Shown in pieces: positions 34,974 to 43,988 of a stretch of DNA of 64,000 nucleotides (the first letter of the stretch is position 1; each line of letters begins with the position of its first letter). The notes under the pieces were generated by a model, which saw nothing but the letters and a program-made list of their open reading frames with translations, ran no database searches and was not told the origin of the DNA. Both the position numbers and the translations under genes were made by a program. Source of the stretch: Nibribacter ruber (GTDB lineage Bacteria; Bacteroidota; Bacteroidia; Cytophagales; Hymenobacteraceae); contig NZ_CP047897.1 of NCBI RefSeq assembly GCF_009913235.1, positions 2,065,501 to 2,129,500 on the forward strand, in the 5' to 3' direction.

Positions 34974-35525
34974 TTATCTTCGGATATACTCTTTTAATAA
35001 CTTTTCTCCTTCTGGCTCGCCTTCCCAAATTTCAATTCTATAATAATCATCTCCTTCATCACCTTCTACACTTGCTAAATTCATTGAGGAAACCCTAACC
35101 CTATAGTTTCCGGGCTTTAATTCCTTTTCAAATTCTACATGCCCATTAGGGCAATCTCGCAATTGCAGTGTCTTTGAAGTCACCATTAAGTCTCCTTCAA
35201 CTACATGGTCATACCTATCGAGGTTATTAGCAAAAGGTGGTTGTTGAAGGAAAGCAATTTCTCCTTTTGCAGGGCCATAACATTCAGTTCCCACCCCCAA
35301 AACGCCAACATCCTTAGCTAACCTTATTCTAAAAGCAGTTTCATTCCAAAAGTCGTCTCCAGTTTTCAAGGGGGACTCTTTATCACAGATGTAGAATTGG
35401 TTGTAAGAAGTGTTAAAGCTTATCTTACTTACATCTTCACTAGTAGAAATCATGGCACCTTTAGGTTGACAGGATAGTAAATGGAATATTAAAACGGCCA
35501 ATGATATAAAGTATTTATACCTCAT
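34974..35525 (-). CDS. Hypothetical lipoprotein, ComJ-like features
   Basis: 183 residues; signal MRYKYFISLAVLIFHLLSC places the lipidated Cys at residue 19. The middle (VGVLGVGTECYGPAKGEIAF, EFEKELKPGNYRVRVSSMNL) weakly resembles the ComJ/nuclease-inhibitor or immunity-protein style; I would not assign function on this. AT-rich. Next to another orphan small gene on the same strand. Confidence 0.55.
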   Translation of the reverse strand: MRYKYFISLAVLIFHLLSCQPKGAMISTSEDVSKISFNTSYNQFYICDKESPLKTGDDFWNETAFRIRLAKDVGVLGVGTECYGPAKGEIAFLQQPPFANNLDRYDHVVEGDLMVTSKTLQLRDCPNGHVEFEKELKPGNYRVRVSSMNLASVEGDEGDDYYRIEIWEGEPEGEKLLKEYIRR

Positions 35526-35542
35526 GTCTAGTTTTAATCATT

Positions 35543-36007
35543 TCACAATCCACGGTTTCTTTGTTTTATCCGTTCACTAAACAGTGGATTTCTCTCAATA
35601 GCTTTAAGAAACTCATCATCAAAACTACTTACTGTCATGAATTCAAAATCTACCCAAAAGAAGTGTCTTAGCCCATTTTGTTTTAGAATCTTGAATTTAG
35701 AGTCTTCAGGGAGATGCTCAAGTCTCAATGTATCAGGCACGGGTTTATCAAACTGATAGATTCTTAATTGATTGGTGTTCATTTCTAGAATCTGCTTTAG
35801 TCCATTTAGGTCGGTTTGTAAATCAAACTCCATTCCTCTTACAAGACTGTCCTTTAGAACCAACCCGGTTTCAAATTTCAGGTCAGTTTTCCACCAATGG
35901 ATTACCTCCGTTGGCCAGAATTTATGGATAAAAATGTTATTGACGCTTTTATCAATAAGCTCCCAAATCTCTTCATTTGAATTTATATCGAATATAATTT
36001 CCTTCAT
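35543..36007 (-). CDS. Hypothetical protein
   Basis: 154 residues from ATG at 36007 (MKEIIFDINSNEEIWELIDK). A longer frame reaching 36160 exists only because the frame runs through a dispersed-repeat arm at 36053-36076 (translated as HPVILKG), so the shorter start is preferred. Mixed alpha/beta with Trp-rich WPTEVIHWWKTDLKFETGLV; no family recognised. AT-rich like its neighbour, 18 bp upstream of it. Confidence 0.55.
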   Translation of the reverse strand: MKEIIFDINSNEEIWELIDKSVNNIFIHKFWPTEVIHWWKTDLKFETGLVLKDSLVRGMEFDLQTDLNGLKQILEMNTNQLRIYQFDKPVPDTLRLEHLPEDSKFKILKQNGLRHFFWVDFEFMTVSSFDDEFLKAIERNPLFSERIKQRNRGL

Positions 36008-36052
36008 TTTTAGAGTCTGGAATAAATTTGAAATAACCGCCTTTCTAACTCG

Positions 36053-36076
36053 CCCACAAATTCCTTTCAGGATGAC
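36053..36076. repeat. Solo arm of the MITE-like repeat
   Basis: CCCACAAATTCCTTTCAGG plus ATGAC matches the right arm of the element at 29181-29267; no left arm is found nearby. Confidence 0.65.
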
Positions 36077-36116
36077 AGGGTGGGAAGTGCATGCGTTGAG
36101 AAGCCAATATAAAAAG

Positions 36117-36150
36117 AAAAGGAGCCGTACTCCCAAGCACGGCTCTTTTT
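36117..36150 (-). terminator. Intrinsic terminator of the PQQ-type dehydrogenase gene
   Basis: Stem GAGCCGT / ACGGCTC with a 10-nt loop, flanked by A- and T-runs; 23 bp past the stop codon at 36173. Confidence 0.7.
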
Positions 36151-36172
36151 CATATATCAATTTTCCTATGGC

Positions 36173-37381
36173 TTACTTCCCGCTGTAGGTGATGCGGTAG
36201 ATGGCATCGTTCATGTCATCTGAGACTAGCATTGAGCCGTCTGGCATTACTTCTACGTCCACGGGGCGTCCCCATTCTTTGCCGTTCTGCAACCAACCGG
36301 CCGCGAAGGGCATGAAGCTGGTTTTGCCTTGCGCATCGGTCCGGAAGAGGCTTACCTGATAGCCTATTTTCTCAGTACGGTTCCAGGAGCCGTGCTCGGC
36401 AATGAAGATTTGCTTGCGGTAGGTTGATGGGAACATGGTGCCGGTGTAGAACTCCATGCCTAGCGTTCCGCCGTGCGGGTTCAACTTTTGAACTGGGGCG
36501 GTGTAGTCTGCGCAGTTCTTGCCTTTGCCAAACTCAGGGTCCAATACATCGCCGGCGTGGCAGAAAGGATACCCGAAGTGCATGCCTTTTTTAGGCGCTT
36601 TGTTCAGCTCATCTGGCGGGGTGTTGTCACCCATCAGGTCACGGCCGTTGTCGGTGAACCAGAGTTCTTTGGTGTCTGGGTGCCAGTCAAAGCCCACGGT
36701 GTTGCGCACGCCGTTGGCAAACACTTCCAGGCCAGAGCCGTCAGGGTTCATTCGGTTGATGGCGGCGTACACGGGCTTCTCAGAAAGGCAGATGTTACAG
36801 GGTGCGCCCACCGGCACATACAGCTTATCATCTGGCCCGAAGGCGATGTACTTCCAGCCGTGGTGTTCCTCTGTCGGGAATTTGTCATAGACTACCACCG
36901 GTTTGGGCGGATTCTTGAGGTTGGCTTCAATGTTGTCATAGCGCAGGATGCGGTGAATCTCGGCTACGTACAGAGACCCGTTTCTAAAGGCCACGCCGTT
37001 GGGCATTCTCAGGCCGGTGGCAATGGTGATGACCTCATCGGCTTTGTTGTCTTTGTTGCGGTCCACTATGGCGTAGACACTGCCTTTGTCGCGGGTGCCC
37101 ACAAACAGGGTGCCGTTGGGCGTGAGCGCCATGGAGCGGGCATTCACCACTTTTTGGGCGTAGTAGCTTATTTTGAAACCATCAGGCATCACAATCTTGG
37201 CTAGGTTGCCTTCGGTGGCGGGTTCTTCGGTGACGTTCTCAGAGAGGGTGTCCTGGGCTTCGGTGGAAGGTTTCTCGCCCTCAGCGTTGGCATTTGGTTT
37301 GCTGCTGTCTGAGGAACAGCTCATCTGGAAAGCCAGGGCCAGGCCCAGAACGCTCAATTTAACGGTAGAAAGTCTTTTCAT
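36173..37381 (-). CDS. PQQ-dependent sugar (sorbosone) dehydrogenase-like lipoprotein
   Basis: 402 residues. N-terminal lipoprotein signal (LGLALAFQMSCSSDSS, Cys at about residue 22) and an acidic linker. The beta-propeller Gdh/Sorbosone pattern includes FKISYYAQKVVNARSMALTP, GLRMPNGVAFRNGSLYVAEI, FADGVRNTVGFDWHP-type FANGVRNTVGFDWHPDTKEL, WFTDNGRDLMGDNTPPDELN and IFIAEHGSWNRTEKIGYQVS. Members oxidise aldoses or sorbosone with PQQ; substrate and cofactor are not proven here. Likely anchored in the outer membrane or periplasm. Confidence 0.9.
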   Translation of the reverse strand: MKRLSTVKLSVLGLALAFQMSCSSDSSKPNANAEGEKPSTEAQDTLSENVTEEPATEGNLAKIVMPDGFKISYYAQKVVNARSMALTPNGTLFVGTRDKGSVYAIVDRNKDNKADEVITIATGLRMPNGVAFRNGSLYVAEIHRILRYDNIEANLKNPPKPVVVYDKFPTEEHHGWKYIAFGPDDKLYVPVGAPCNICLSEKPVYAAINRMNPDGSGLEVFANGVRNTVGFDWHPDTKELWFTDNGRDLMGDNTPPDELNKAPKKGMHFGYPFCHAGDVLDPEFGKGKNCADYTAPVQKLNPHGGTLGMEFYTGTMFPSTYRKQIFIAEHGSWNRTEKIGYQVSLFRTDAQGKTSFMPFAAGWLQNGKEWGRPVDVEVMPDGSMLVSDDMNDAIYRITYSGK

Positions 37382-37448
37382 AGGTTGGTTAGTGGTTGTT
37401 CGTTGTTCGTTAATCGAAGGTGAAGTAATTGATACGCATCCTGAACAT

Positions 37449-37486
37449 CGTTTTTGGCTTCTTTTCTGGAAAACAGCCTAAAAACG
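37449..37486. repeat. Dispersed 38-bp palindrome, copy 15
   Basis: Left arm CGTTTTTGGCTTC, centre TTTTCTGGAAAA, right arm AGCCTAAAAACG. Lies 37 bp after the hydrolase stop (minus strand), upstream of the dehydrogenase. Confidence 0.9.
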
Positions 37487-37523
37487 GAACAAGGTAGACA
37501 AGAATTAGTTTGGTGTACGCGCC

Positions 37524-38339
37524 TTACAAATTCTTGGCCGAGCGCCGGTGGTTCTTCAGCCAGGAGGCTACGTCATAGAGCAGGTGCGTATGTCCGGCGT
37601 TCAAGATGACCAGATTGTGTTTGCGCAGGGCTTTCAAGAATACCTCTAGCCGCTTGGGCGAAATAATCTGGTCATACTTACCCAGAAAAACGGTCACCTC
37701 CATCTCGCTCTGGTTGAGCAGTTTGACTACGTTTCTAATGTCAAAGGTGAGGTTTCTAAAGGCAGTCCAACTGCGGTACACGCGCAGGCGCTTCTCTTGG
37801 GAGTTCATCTGCCAATTGGCAAATTTCACCAGCCCCGAGTCTACCACCCGCTTGCGCTCCAGCCAACCCAACGTCTGAAAAAACCGCGTAGGCCGAAGCA
37901 CGATGCGTTTGAACAAGCCTTGCAACCAACCTGGGTACGTGGCAATGTTATACAGCAAATGCGTCTTGATGCCATCGGGTGCAATCAGGTACAACTCATC
38001 CATCTGCCCATGGAATTTCTCCAACGTGGCCAGCGCGAACTTCCCGCCCATGCTAAACGCCATCACCGAGAACCGTTCTATTTTTTCCTTCTCCAGCAAG
38101 GCCTGCACAAATTCCTGCAGCCTGGTTTTGGTAAGCGGTTGGTCTGCCTTGCTCAAGGTACTCCCCCCATGGAAGAACAAATCCACGGCATACACCGTGT
38201 AGTCTGGTTGCAAGGTGCGCGCCATCACGTCAAAGTAATGTCCTTCCTGCCCGTACCCATGAAACGCCAACAACGCCCTAGGGCCGTTCCCTAACTTTCT
38301 GTAGTGGAGCTTAGAGGTTTGCAGTCTGATGATGGACAC
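37524..38339 (-). CDS. Alpha/beta hydrolase
   Basis: 271 residues with a GTG start at 38339. Oxyanion region LLAFHGYGQEGHYFDVMA, nucleophile elbow FSVMAFSMGGKFALATLEKF (Ser in the SMGG motif, AxSxG variant), acid in FLGKYDQIISPKR, and His in LVILNAGHTHLLYD. The substrate is not indicated. Monocistronic. Confidence 0.85.
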   Translation of the reverse strand: MSIIRLQTSKLHYRKLGNGPRALLAFHGYGQEGHYFDVMARTLQPDYTVYAVDLFFHGGSTLSKADQPLTKTRLQEFVQALLEKEKIERFSVMAFSMGGKFALATLEKFHGQMDELYLIAPDGIKTHLLYNIATYPGWLQGLFKRIVLRPTRFFQTLGWLERKRVVDSGLVKFANWQMNSQEKRLRVYRSWTAFRNLTFDIRNVVKLLNQSEMEVTVFLGKYDQIISPKRLEVFLKALRKHNLVILNAGHTHLLYDVASWLKNHRRSAKNL

Positions 38340-38381
38340 TGGAAGAAGTTTTGGTGATTTTCTCTATACGAGAGGCGCTGG

Positions 38382-38419
38382 CGCTTTTGGCTTGTTTTGG
38401 TGAAAAGAGGAGGAAAACA
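38382..38419. repeat. Degenerate palindrome, copy 16
   Basis: Left arm CGCTTTTGGCTTG and centre TTTTGGTGAAAAG resemble the family, but the right arm (GGAGGAAAACAA) has decayed. Lies 43 bp upstream of the hydrolase start, just beyond the 3' end of the amber-split gene. Confidence 0.55.
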
Positions 38420-38421
38420 AA

Positions 38422-38640
38422 TCAAATAAGATCAAATATCAATTCCAAAGCATCTCCTTTAAAATACTTCCCTCCCATTCTAAAATCAAGATGGATAATT
38501 AGCCTCAGTTCAATCTCAGTTAATTGTGAGATTGTCAATTTAAAGTATTCTTGGAACCCCTCAACTGATATCTCTTTATCACCTACTTCATATCTAACTG
38601 AAATAGGAAATCCCTCTTCTTTTGTAGTATACAAAAGTGA
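38422..38640 (-). pseudogene. In-frame continuation of the upstream gene after an amber stop
   Basis: Directly after the TAG at 38641-38643 the same frame stays open for 72 codons, reading SLLYTTKEEGFPISVRYEVG and ending GGKYFKGDALELIFDLI. There is no ATG; only a TTG is available near its start. The natural reading is that the preceding 310-residue gene has been split by a nonsense mutation and was originally about 383 residues. Confidence 0.5.
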
Positions 38641-39573
38641 CTATGTATCAGTAAAATCTAAAATTTCAAAGCTTGGGAAGCTTATCATGCCTCCAAAATT
38701 CTTTTGGGAAGAATCTGGCAATTCACTCAATGCCTTAAATTTCCAAACTTTATATAATGATGTAGTTGATAAATTTCCTTCCGTTCGGTTTTGAGACAGA
38801 TGCACCTCTAAGAGTTTTACATTTTCCAGTTCTTCTTCACTTGGCACTTTCTCCCTTAGCCATTCATGATAGCCATATTCAACATCTCCCCTTATTGGAA
38901 TTTCTATATCAATCAAAGAACCGAACAACGCATTATGAACGGAAGATTTAATCCTATCATCTATCCTGTCAGGATCAACTTTAACACCAGCTATTTGCTC
39001 CCTATTAATTTCATAGGGGACAAACTTGTAATCAGGAAACCAACCTGCTATCTTTTGTTTTAGCAACAGGAACGTCTCTCTATACTCAAATTCAGGAGAC
39101 ACTGTAATTGCCTGAAAACTAGAGAAAGTTTGACACTTTACTCCTTCAGGCTCACCCCAAGTACTTGCCCGTTCTAGAGTAATTTGAGTCATATCAAGAC
39201 CAAAGATTGTATAGTAGGGACCAAGTAAGCTTATATAAAAACGAAGCTCCTTCGTCCATCTAAAATTTTTGCCCTTTTGATTACTTAATGAGATATATCC
39301 CTGAAAGCTAGGGTCATTACGATACGCAAGGAGATGGATTTTTTTCCCAAACTCTTGTCTCAAATGCTTCTCAAATTCTCCCCATTTTAGCTTGTAGTTC
39401 TTTGGATTAAAGACACTATCATAAATAAGGCATTCCAGATTATGAGCCTTCTCATCCGCTAAAAGTGCATCATCTTCCTCTTCGCCTTTCTCTAAGTAAT
39501 AATGCTTTTCTATTGTGCTTAGAATTGAGGAAAAGTCGTACTTATCTTCATTAAAGCTGAAAGAATTGTCCAT
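38641..39573 (-). CDS. Hypothetical protein, probably truncated by an amber codon
   Basis: 310 residues (MDNSFSFNEDKYDFSSILST), rich in Glu, Lys and Phe, with no signal peptide and no recognised family. It ends FPSFEILDFTDT followed by TAG, after which the frame continues (see 38422-38640). AT-rich compared with the hexosaminidase gene just upstream (21-bp gap). It may be an immunity-type or phage-derived protein; nothing confirms this. Confidence 0.55.
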   Translation of the reverse strand: MDNSFSFNEDKYDFSSILSTIEKHYYLEKGEEEDDALLADEKAHNLECLIYDSVFNPKNYKLKWGEFEKHLRQEFGKKIHLLAYRNDPSFQGYISLSNQKGKNFRWTKELRFYISLLGPYYTIFGLDMTQITLERASTWGEPEGVKCQTFSSFQAITVSPEFEYRETFLLLKQKIAGWFPDYKFVPYEINREQIAGVKVDPDRIDDRIKSSVHNALFGSLIDIEIPIRGDVEYGYHEWLREKVPSEEELENVKLLEVHLSQNRTEGNLSTTSLYKVWKFKALSELPDSSQKNFGGMISFPSFEILDFTDT

Positions 39574-39594
39574 AAGGTTTACAGAGATTTCTAC

Positions 39595-42165
39595 CTACTT
39601 ATTCTCCACCACCGTCACCCTACTCCCTCTGCCAGTCACATCAAAGACTTTCAACTTCACCGTACCTTTTTCAGCGATGGACCCTGAATACACCTTGCTT
39701 TGGACAGTTGGTTCTGAGCCATCTACTGTGTACCGAATCACCATCCCCGGCAACTGCACATTGGCTACCACTTTTCCGTTTTCTACTAAGGCGCCAGCAG
39801 TTGGGATGCGGTATTGGAAGCCGTTGTGGTAGTAGTTGAGACGTGACAATTCACGTTTGCCAAGGATATTTACAAACTGGGACCAGGCGGTGTTGTAAAG
39901 GGCTTCGCTTTTGGCAGGATTGGGTTCAGTGGCCCAGGTGGGGTCTGGTGCCCAAGCGCGTTCTGCCAGTCCTAAGAGTTTGGGCAGGAGCATGTATTCC
40001 TGGCGTTCGGGGCTGAGGATTCTTTCGCTCCAGAGCGGGGCCTGCAGACCTACAATGTTGGCTTTGCCTTTGGCGGTGAGTTGTTCTTTTCCGGCGAAGG
40101 TGCCTGGCTTGATGGGGTTGTTGCTCTCATCCACCTTCATGTTTTTCATGTAATCCAGCGGAATGAAATAGAAGGGCTTGTCCAGGTCTACGAAGCCTCC
40201 CCAGTACAAACCGGGCTCTTCGTAGGCTTTTTGGTAAGCTAAATCCAAGTATAGGTTGGTCACGTTGGTTAGCACCACTTTGTAACCTGCGTTGGCCATG
40301 CGGTAGGCCAAGTCGCTGTTGGAGCCGATGTTGTTCCAGACGTCTACGTGCACATTCTCCTTGGCCAGCACTGGGTTGGCCACATAGGTCAGTTTTCCAT
40401 TATCGCGCACCTTGCGCAGGCCCACTTCCTCCCAACCCGACAAGTACAATTTGCGGGCTTTTACCATGGCGTTAAGCTTGTTGAAGAAGTAGTACCACAA
40501 GTCATCAATTTCTTTGATGGACGCATCTTTCTTCATCAAGGCATGCACCGACGGTGATTTCTCCCAGACGCCTTTGGGCACCTCGTCGCCCCCGAAGTGG
40601 ATGGTCTGGATAGGCGCGCCAGCTTCTTTGTACATGGCTAATACTTCATCCGTCACCTTCTCCAAAAACTGATAAGTAGACGGCATAGACACGTCCATCA
40701 CGTTGTCGTTCCAGTACTGCACGGAACGGTAGACGGACTTGTCGTTCAGGTCACGGAGCAGGTACTGCTCGGCCTCGGTTTTCTTGCCTTCCTTGAGCAG
40801 ACGGTAATAGCGGGCGTCCATGGCCTTGATGGCGGCACGGGCGTGGCCGGGCGTCTCAATCTCTGGAATGACTTTGATGTGTCGGGCCTTCGCGTATTTG
40901 AGAATCTCGATGAAGTCAGCCTTGGTGTAATGACCGCTTCCGGTAGTGTTGTTCACATCTGGGCCAGAGGCATAGGCAGATTGCAGGAACTGTAGATTAT
41001 CCAGCGTGTGTCCGCGTCTTCCGCCTACTTGGGTCAGTTCTGACAGGCCGGCAATCTCCAGTCGCCAGCCTTCGTCATCATTCAGGTGGAAGTGCAGAAC
41101 GTTGAGTTTGTAGAGCGCCATTAAATCCAGCACCTTGAGCACCTGGTCTTTCGGCTGGAAGTTGCGGGCCACGTCCATCATAAACGCACGGTGCGGAAAC
41201 CTAGGCGCGTCCTTTACCTGCACTCCATCAATGGTCACCGAGGTTTGCTTTTTGGCCAGCGCCAAAGGTGGCATTAGTGTTTTTAATGACTGAATGCCAT
41301 AGAACAGGCCGGCCGGCGAAGTGGCAGAAATCACAATGGACTTTGGCTGTACTTGTAACTCATAGCCTTCAGCGCCTAAACCTGCTTTCTTTTTTAACTG
41401 AATAGTAGTGGCACCCGCTCCCGCCGCATCCTGCTTCCCGAACACATTTTCCAGAAACGCCTCTAAGTGTTGCTGTTCATTTGCAAAGCCTTGGTCAGCG
41501 GTGATTCCAGTAGCAGGAGTTAAAACAATGGATGTTCCGGTTTTGGTGTATTGCACCGGCGCGGGAAAAACCTTCGTCAGTTTGTCTTCTGCAATGTCCT
41601 GTATGACTTGGTTCTGGCGGTAGATGTCCTGGGCTTCTATCCAACCTACTGCGTTTTTGGTGGGCTTGACGTACTGCGTGTTGATTGCATGACCTTTGGC
41701 AGGCTCCTTGTCCCAAACCAGGTAAAAACCGTAAGGCGCCCGCGAATCATTGATAATCTGACCGGCAGATACCAACTCCACGCTGACAGAATCACCGCTT
41801 GCAATGGCTTTAAAATTCTCAGTAGGTGTTAAACGCAGTAAATCACCGTTGATGGATTCTATTTTGATTGGTCCATTGGTGTCCTTGGCTTTGTAGGACG
41901 GCGACCCATTAAAATAAATCGTCCAGCCGTTGGCCAGCAAGGGTGCATTGCCGGTGTTTTTGAAGGTCAGCGAAGAACGGGATTGCGTTTTGCCTAAGTA
42001 CTTTTCTTCCAAGACTTGAAAGGTGAGTTTAAGGTCGGATTTGGCATTGTCTTGCGGGGTAGAAGTGGTTTCTACCTTTTCCTGCTTTTTAGGGCTCGGC
42101 TGTCCGCAACTCACCGTCCAGACCGAAAAGAAACAACCCAAGAAACCAATCCAATACTTTGCCAT
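39595..42165 (-). CDS. Beta-N-acetylhexosaminidase, GH20
   Basis: Removes terminal GlcNAc from chito-oligosaccharides or glycans. 856 residues; lipoprotein signal ending SVWTVSCGQ (Cys at about residue 20). Domains in order: CHB_HEX-type carbohydrate domain (LTFKNTGNAPLLANGWTIYF), GH20b (QVQPKSIVISATSPAGLFYG), catalytic GH20 barrel (FPHRAFMMDVARNFQPKDQV, LHFHLNDDEGWRLEI, and the Asp-Glu pair in IHFGGDEVPKGVWE), and a C-terminal CHB_HEX_C domain (GMVIRYTVDGSEPTVQSKVY). Typical of surface or periplasmic enzymes in Bacteroidota. No linked transporter. Confidence 0.95.
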   Translation of the reverse strand: MAKYWIGFLGCFFSVWTVSCGQPSPKKQEKVETTSTPQDNAKSDLKLTFQVLEEKYLGKTQSRSSLTFKNTGNAPLLANGWTIYFNGSPSYKAKDTNGPIKIESINGDLLRLTPTENFKAIASGDSVSVELVSAGQIINDSRAPYGFYLVWDKEPAKGHAINTQYVKPTKNAVGWIEAQDIYRQNQVIQDIAEDKLTKVFPAPVQYTKTGTSIVLTPATGITADQGFANEQQHLEAFLENVFGKQDAAGAGATTIQLKKKAGLGAEGYELQVQPKSIVISATSPAGLFYGIQSLKTLMPPLALAKKQTSVTIDGVQVKDAPRFPHRAFMMDVARNFQPKDQVLKVLDLMALYKLNVLHFHLNDDEGWRLEIAGLSELTQVGGRRGHTLDNLQFLQSAYASGPDVNNTTGSGHYTKADFIEILKYAKARHIKVIPEIETPGHARAAIKAMDARYYRLLKEGKKTEAEQYLLRDLNDKSVYRSVQYWNDNVMDVSMPSTYQFLEKVTDEVLAMYKEAGAPIQTIHFGGDEVPKGVWEKSPSVHALMKKDASIKEIDDLWYYFFNKLNAMVKARKLYLSGWEEVGLRKVRDNGKLTYVANPVLAKENVHVDVWNNIGSNSDLAYRMANAGYKVVLTNVTNLYLDLAYQKAYEEPGLYWGGFVDLDKPFYFIPLDYMKNMKVDESNNPIKPGTFAGKEQLTAKGKANIVGLQAPLWSERILSPERQEYMLLPKLLGLAERAWAPDPTWATEPNPAKSEALYNTAWSQFVNILGKRELSRLNYYHNGFQYRIPTAGALVENGKVVANVQLPGMVIRYTVDGSEPTVQSKVYSGSIAEKGTVKLKVFDVTGRGSRVTVVENK

Positions 42166-42207
42166 GCCGTCTATCTTTTAGGGGAAGAAAAGGTAAAACT
42201 AGAAATC

Positions 42208-42245
42208 CGTTTTTGGCCTGTTTCTCAGAAACCAAGCCAAAAACG
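42208..42245. repeat. Dispersed 38-bp palindrome, copy 17
   Basis: Left arm CGTTTTTGGCCTG, centre TTTCTCAGAAAC, right arm AAGCCAAAAACG. Ends 41 bp from the DUF502 stop (minus strand). Confidence 0.9.
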
Positions 42246-42286
42246 GACCATTACAAAATCAAATTACTGACTACTCACTATCAAGT

Positions 42287-42829
42287 CTATAACTTAGAAA
42301 CGCCGCCGGAGACAACAAATTTCATGACTTCACTGCTTGGCATCTCCAGGTAGGTCACATTCTCACGGGGCACTAAGAATAATTCACCTGAGAAGTTGTA
42401 AGAGTGCGGAAAGTACACGGCCACTTTGTCGGGTAGATGCAAAGCGTCCATGGACGTCTGCGTGATAAAGCCCATCTTCAAGACATCCTGAAACTGCGTC
42501 ATCTTCACCAGAACCGGCTGATTGAATTTCTGGTTCTCGCCTACAAAGGCATCAAACAAGTCTTTGAGCGAAGAGTAAATCATGCTCACCAGCGGCAAGC
42601 GGTTCATGATGCGCTCGGTGAGCACAAAGAAGGGCTTCACCAAAAAAGACGAACCAATGAACCCCACCAAGGTGATCAGGAAAATCATGATGAGCAGGCC
42701 CAACCCGGGGTAGTAAAGCAGAAACAGATTGTCCAGCCAGTTCACAATGGCTACAATGATGTAGATGGTGAGGCTGATGGGCGCTATAATCAGGAACCCG
42801 TTAAGGAAGTATTTGAAGAATTTTTTCAT
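42287..42829 (-). CDS. DUF502 family membrane protein
   Basis: 180 residues from the ATG at 42829 (MKKFFKYFLNGFLIIAPISL); the longer upstream frame runs through the ispH terminator hairpin and is rejected. Two membrane segments near the N terminus (FLIIAPISLTIYIIVAIVN; GLLIMIFLITLVGFIGSSFL), then the soluble DUF502 core PLVSMIYSSLKDLFDAFVGE and VAVYFPHSYNFSGELFLVPR. Function unknown in bacteria. Confidence 0.9.
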   Translation of the reverse strand: MKKFFKYFLNGFLIIAPISLTIYIIVAIVNWLDNLFLLYYPGLGLLIMIFLITLVGFIGSSFLVKPFFVLTERIMNRLPLVSMIYSSLKDLFDAFVGENQKFNQPVLVKMTQFQDVLKMGFITQTSMDALHLPDKVAVYFPHSYNFSGELFLVPRENVTYLEMPSSEVMKFVVSGGVSKL

Positions 42830-42850
42830 GCTATAGGAAAGGTAAAGAAA

Positions 42851-42872
42851 AAGCCCCGACGAGGCGGGGCTT
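42851..42872 (-). terminator. ispH intrinsic terminator
   Basis: Stem AAGCCCCG / CGGGGCTT with a 6-nt loop; the minus strand continues CTTTTTCTTT. 35 bp past the ispH stop. Confidence 0.85.
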
Positions 42873-42906
42873 AAAAATAAGGATAATCTGCTATATTGTT
42901 TCTTTC

Positions 42907-43800
42907 TTATACTGCTACCGGCTCTTGCGCTTGAATAGCCTCCTTCACCTGCTGCATCAACCACATAGGCGTAGACGTGGCTCCGCAAATTCCCACCGAA
43001 GCGGCATTCTTAAACCAGTCCGGGTCCAGTTCCTGCGCGTTCTCCACAAAATAGCTCTGCGGATTCACGCGCTGGCAGACGGCGTACAAGGCTTTGCCGT
43101 TGGAGCTTTTCTTTCCGCTCACAAAGATGACCACGTCATGCAATTGGGCAAACTTCTGCAGTTGCGGTTCGCGGTTAGAAACCTGGCGGCAGATGCTGTC
43201 ATTGGCGTCCAAAGACTCTACGGGCACCCCAGCCGCCTGGGCTGCGGCCACGCGCTGCTCAATCAGCTCCTTCATGTGGTAAAAGCCCTTGGTGCTCTTG
43301 GTGGTCTGGCTGAACAAGGTGATAGGACGGCTATAATCCAGTTGGTCCAGGTCCTCTTCGGTGGTGATGACGATGGCCTCGTTGCCTGTCTGGCCGGCTA
43401 GACCAATCACCTCGGCATGACCTTGCTGTCCGTAAAGCACAATCTGGCCATTCATGGCCTTGTTGGAGTCGTAGGCGTGCTTGACGCGGTTTTGCAACTT
43501 AAGCACCACCGGGCAAGAGGCATCAATCAGCTCCAGGTTGTTCTGCAGGGCGGTCTGATACGTTTCTGGCGGTTCGCCGTGGGCCCTAATCAAGACTTTA
43601 CAGTCCCGCAGTTCTTTGAGCTGGTCACGGTCAATGATGCGCAGGCCTTTGTTGTACAAACGCTGTACCTCCATGCTGTTGTGCACAATGTCGCCTAAAC
43701 AATAGAGTTCGGTTACTTCCTCCAGTTCGTCCTCTGCCATCTGTATGGCAAACTCCACCCCAAAGCAATAGCCTGAATTCTGATCTATGGTTACGTTCAT
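42907..43800 (-). CDS. ispH: 4-hydroxy-3-methylbut-2-enyl diphosphate reductase
   Basis: Last enzyme of the MEP isoprenoid pathway (iron-sulphur). 297 residues; cluster Cys at 12 (NSGYCFGVEFAI), 96 (LIDASCPVVLKLQ) and 204 (NDSICRQVSNREPQ). Other family signatures are IVHNSMEVQRLYNKGLRIID, VLIRAHGEPP and YGQQGHAEVIGL. Monocistronic with its own terminator. Same strand as cmk but separated by a 188-bp AT-rich gap with no gene. Confidence 0.96.
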   Translation of the reverse strand: MNVTIDQNSGYCFGVEFAIQMAEDELEEVTELYCLGDIVHNSMEVQRLYNKGLRIIDRDQLKELRDCKVLIRAHGEPPETYQTALQNNLELIDASCPVVLKLQNRVKHAYDSNKAMNGQIVLYGQQGHAEVIGLAGQTGNEAIVITTEEDLDQLDYSRPITLFSQTTKSTKGFYHMKELIEQRVAAAQAAGVPVESLDANDSICRQVSNREPQLQKFAQLHDVVIFVSGKKSSNGKALYAVCQRVNPQSYFVENAQELDPDWFKNAASVGICGATSTPMWLMQQVKEAIQAQEPVAV

Positions 43801-43988
43801 TTTTTTACAGTAAACAGTTAGCAGTAAATAGTTAACAGTAATCTACTTACTATAGCCTATATGCTTGTTTTCTACTTTGAATAACCTGCGCACCTCTCAG
43901 ATAATTCCTATTTCATTAATTTAATACAGCTCAAACACGTTATACGTCTTTGCTTAGTTCTAAACCAAGAATTTTCACTGATAACTAC

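Noticed and set aside
36008-36160. 51-codon N-terminal extension of the 35543 gene
   Set aside because: It runs through a dispersed repeat arm and a terminator; the ATG at 36007 is more plausible.
42830-42988. 53-codon extension of the DUF502 gene
   Set aside because: It runs through the ispH terminator and into ispH; DUF502 homology starts at MKKFF.
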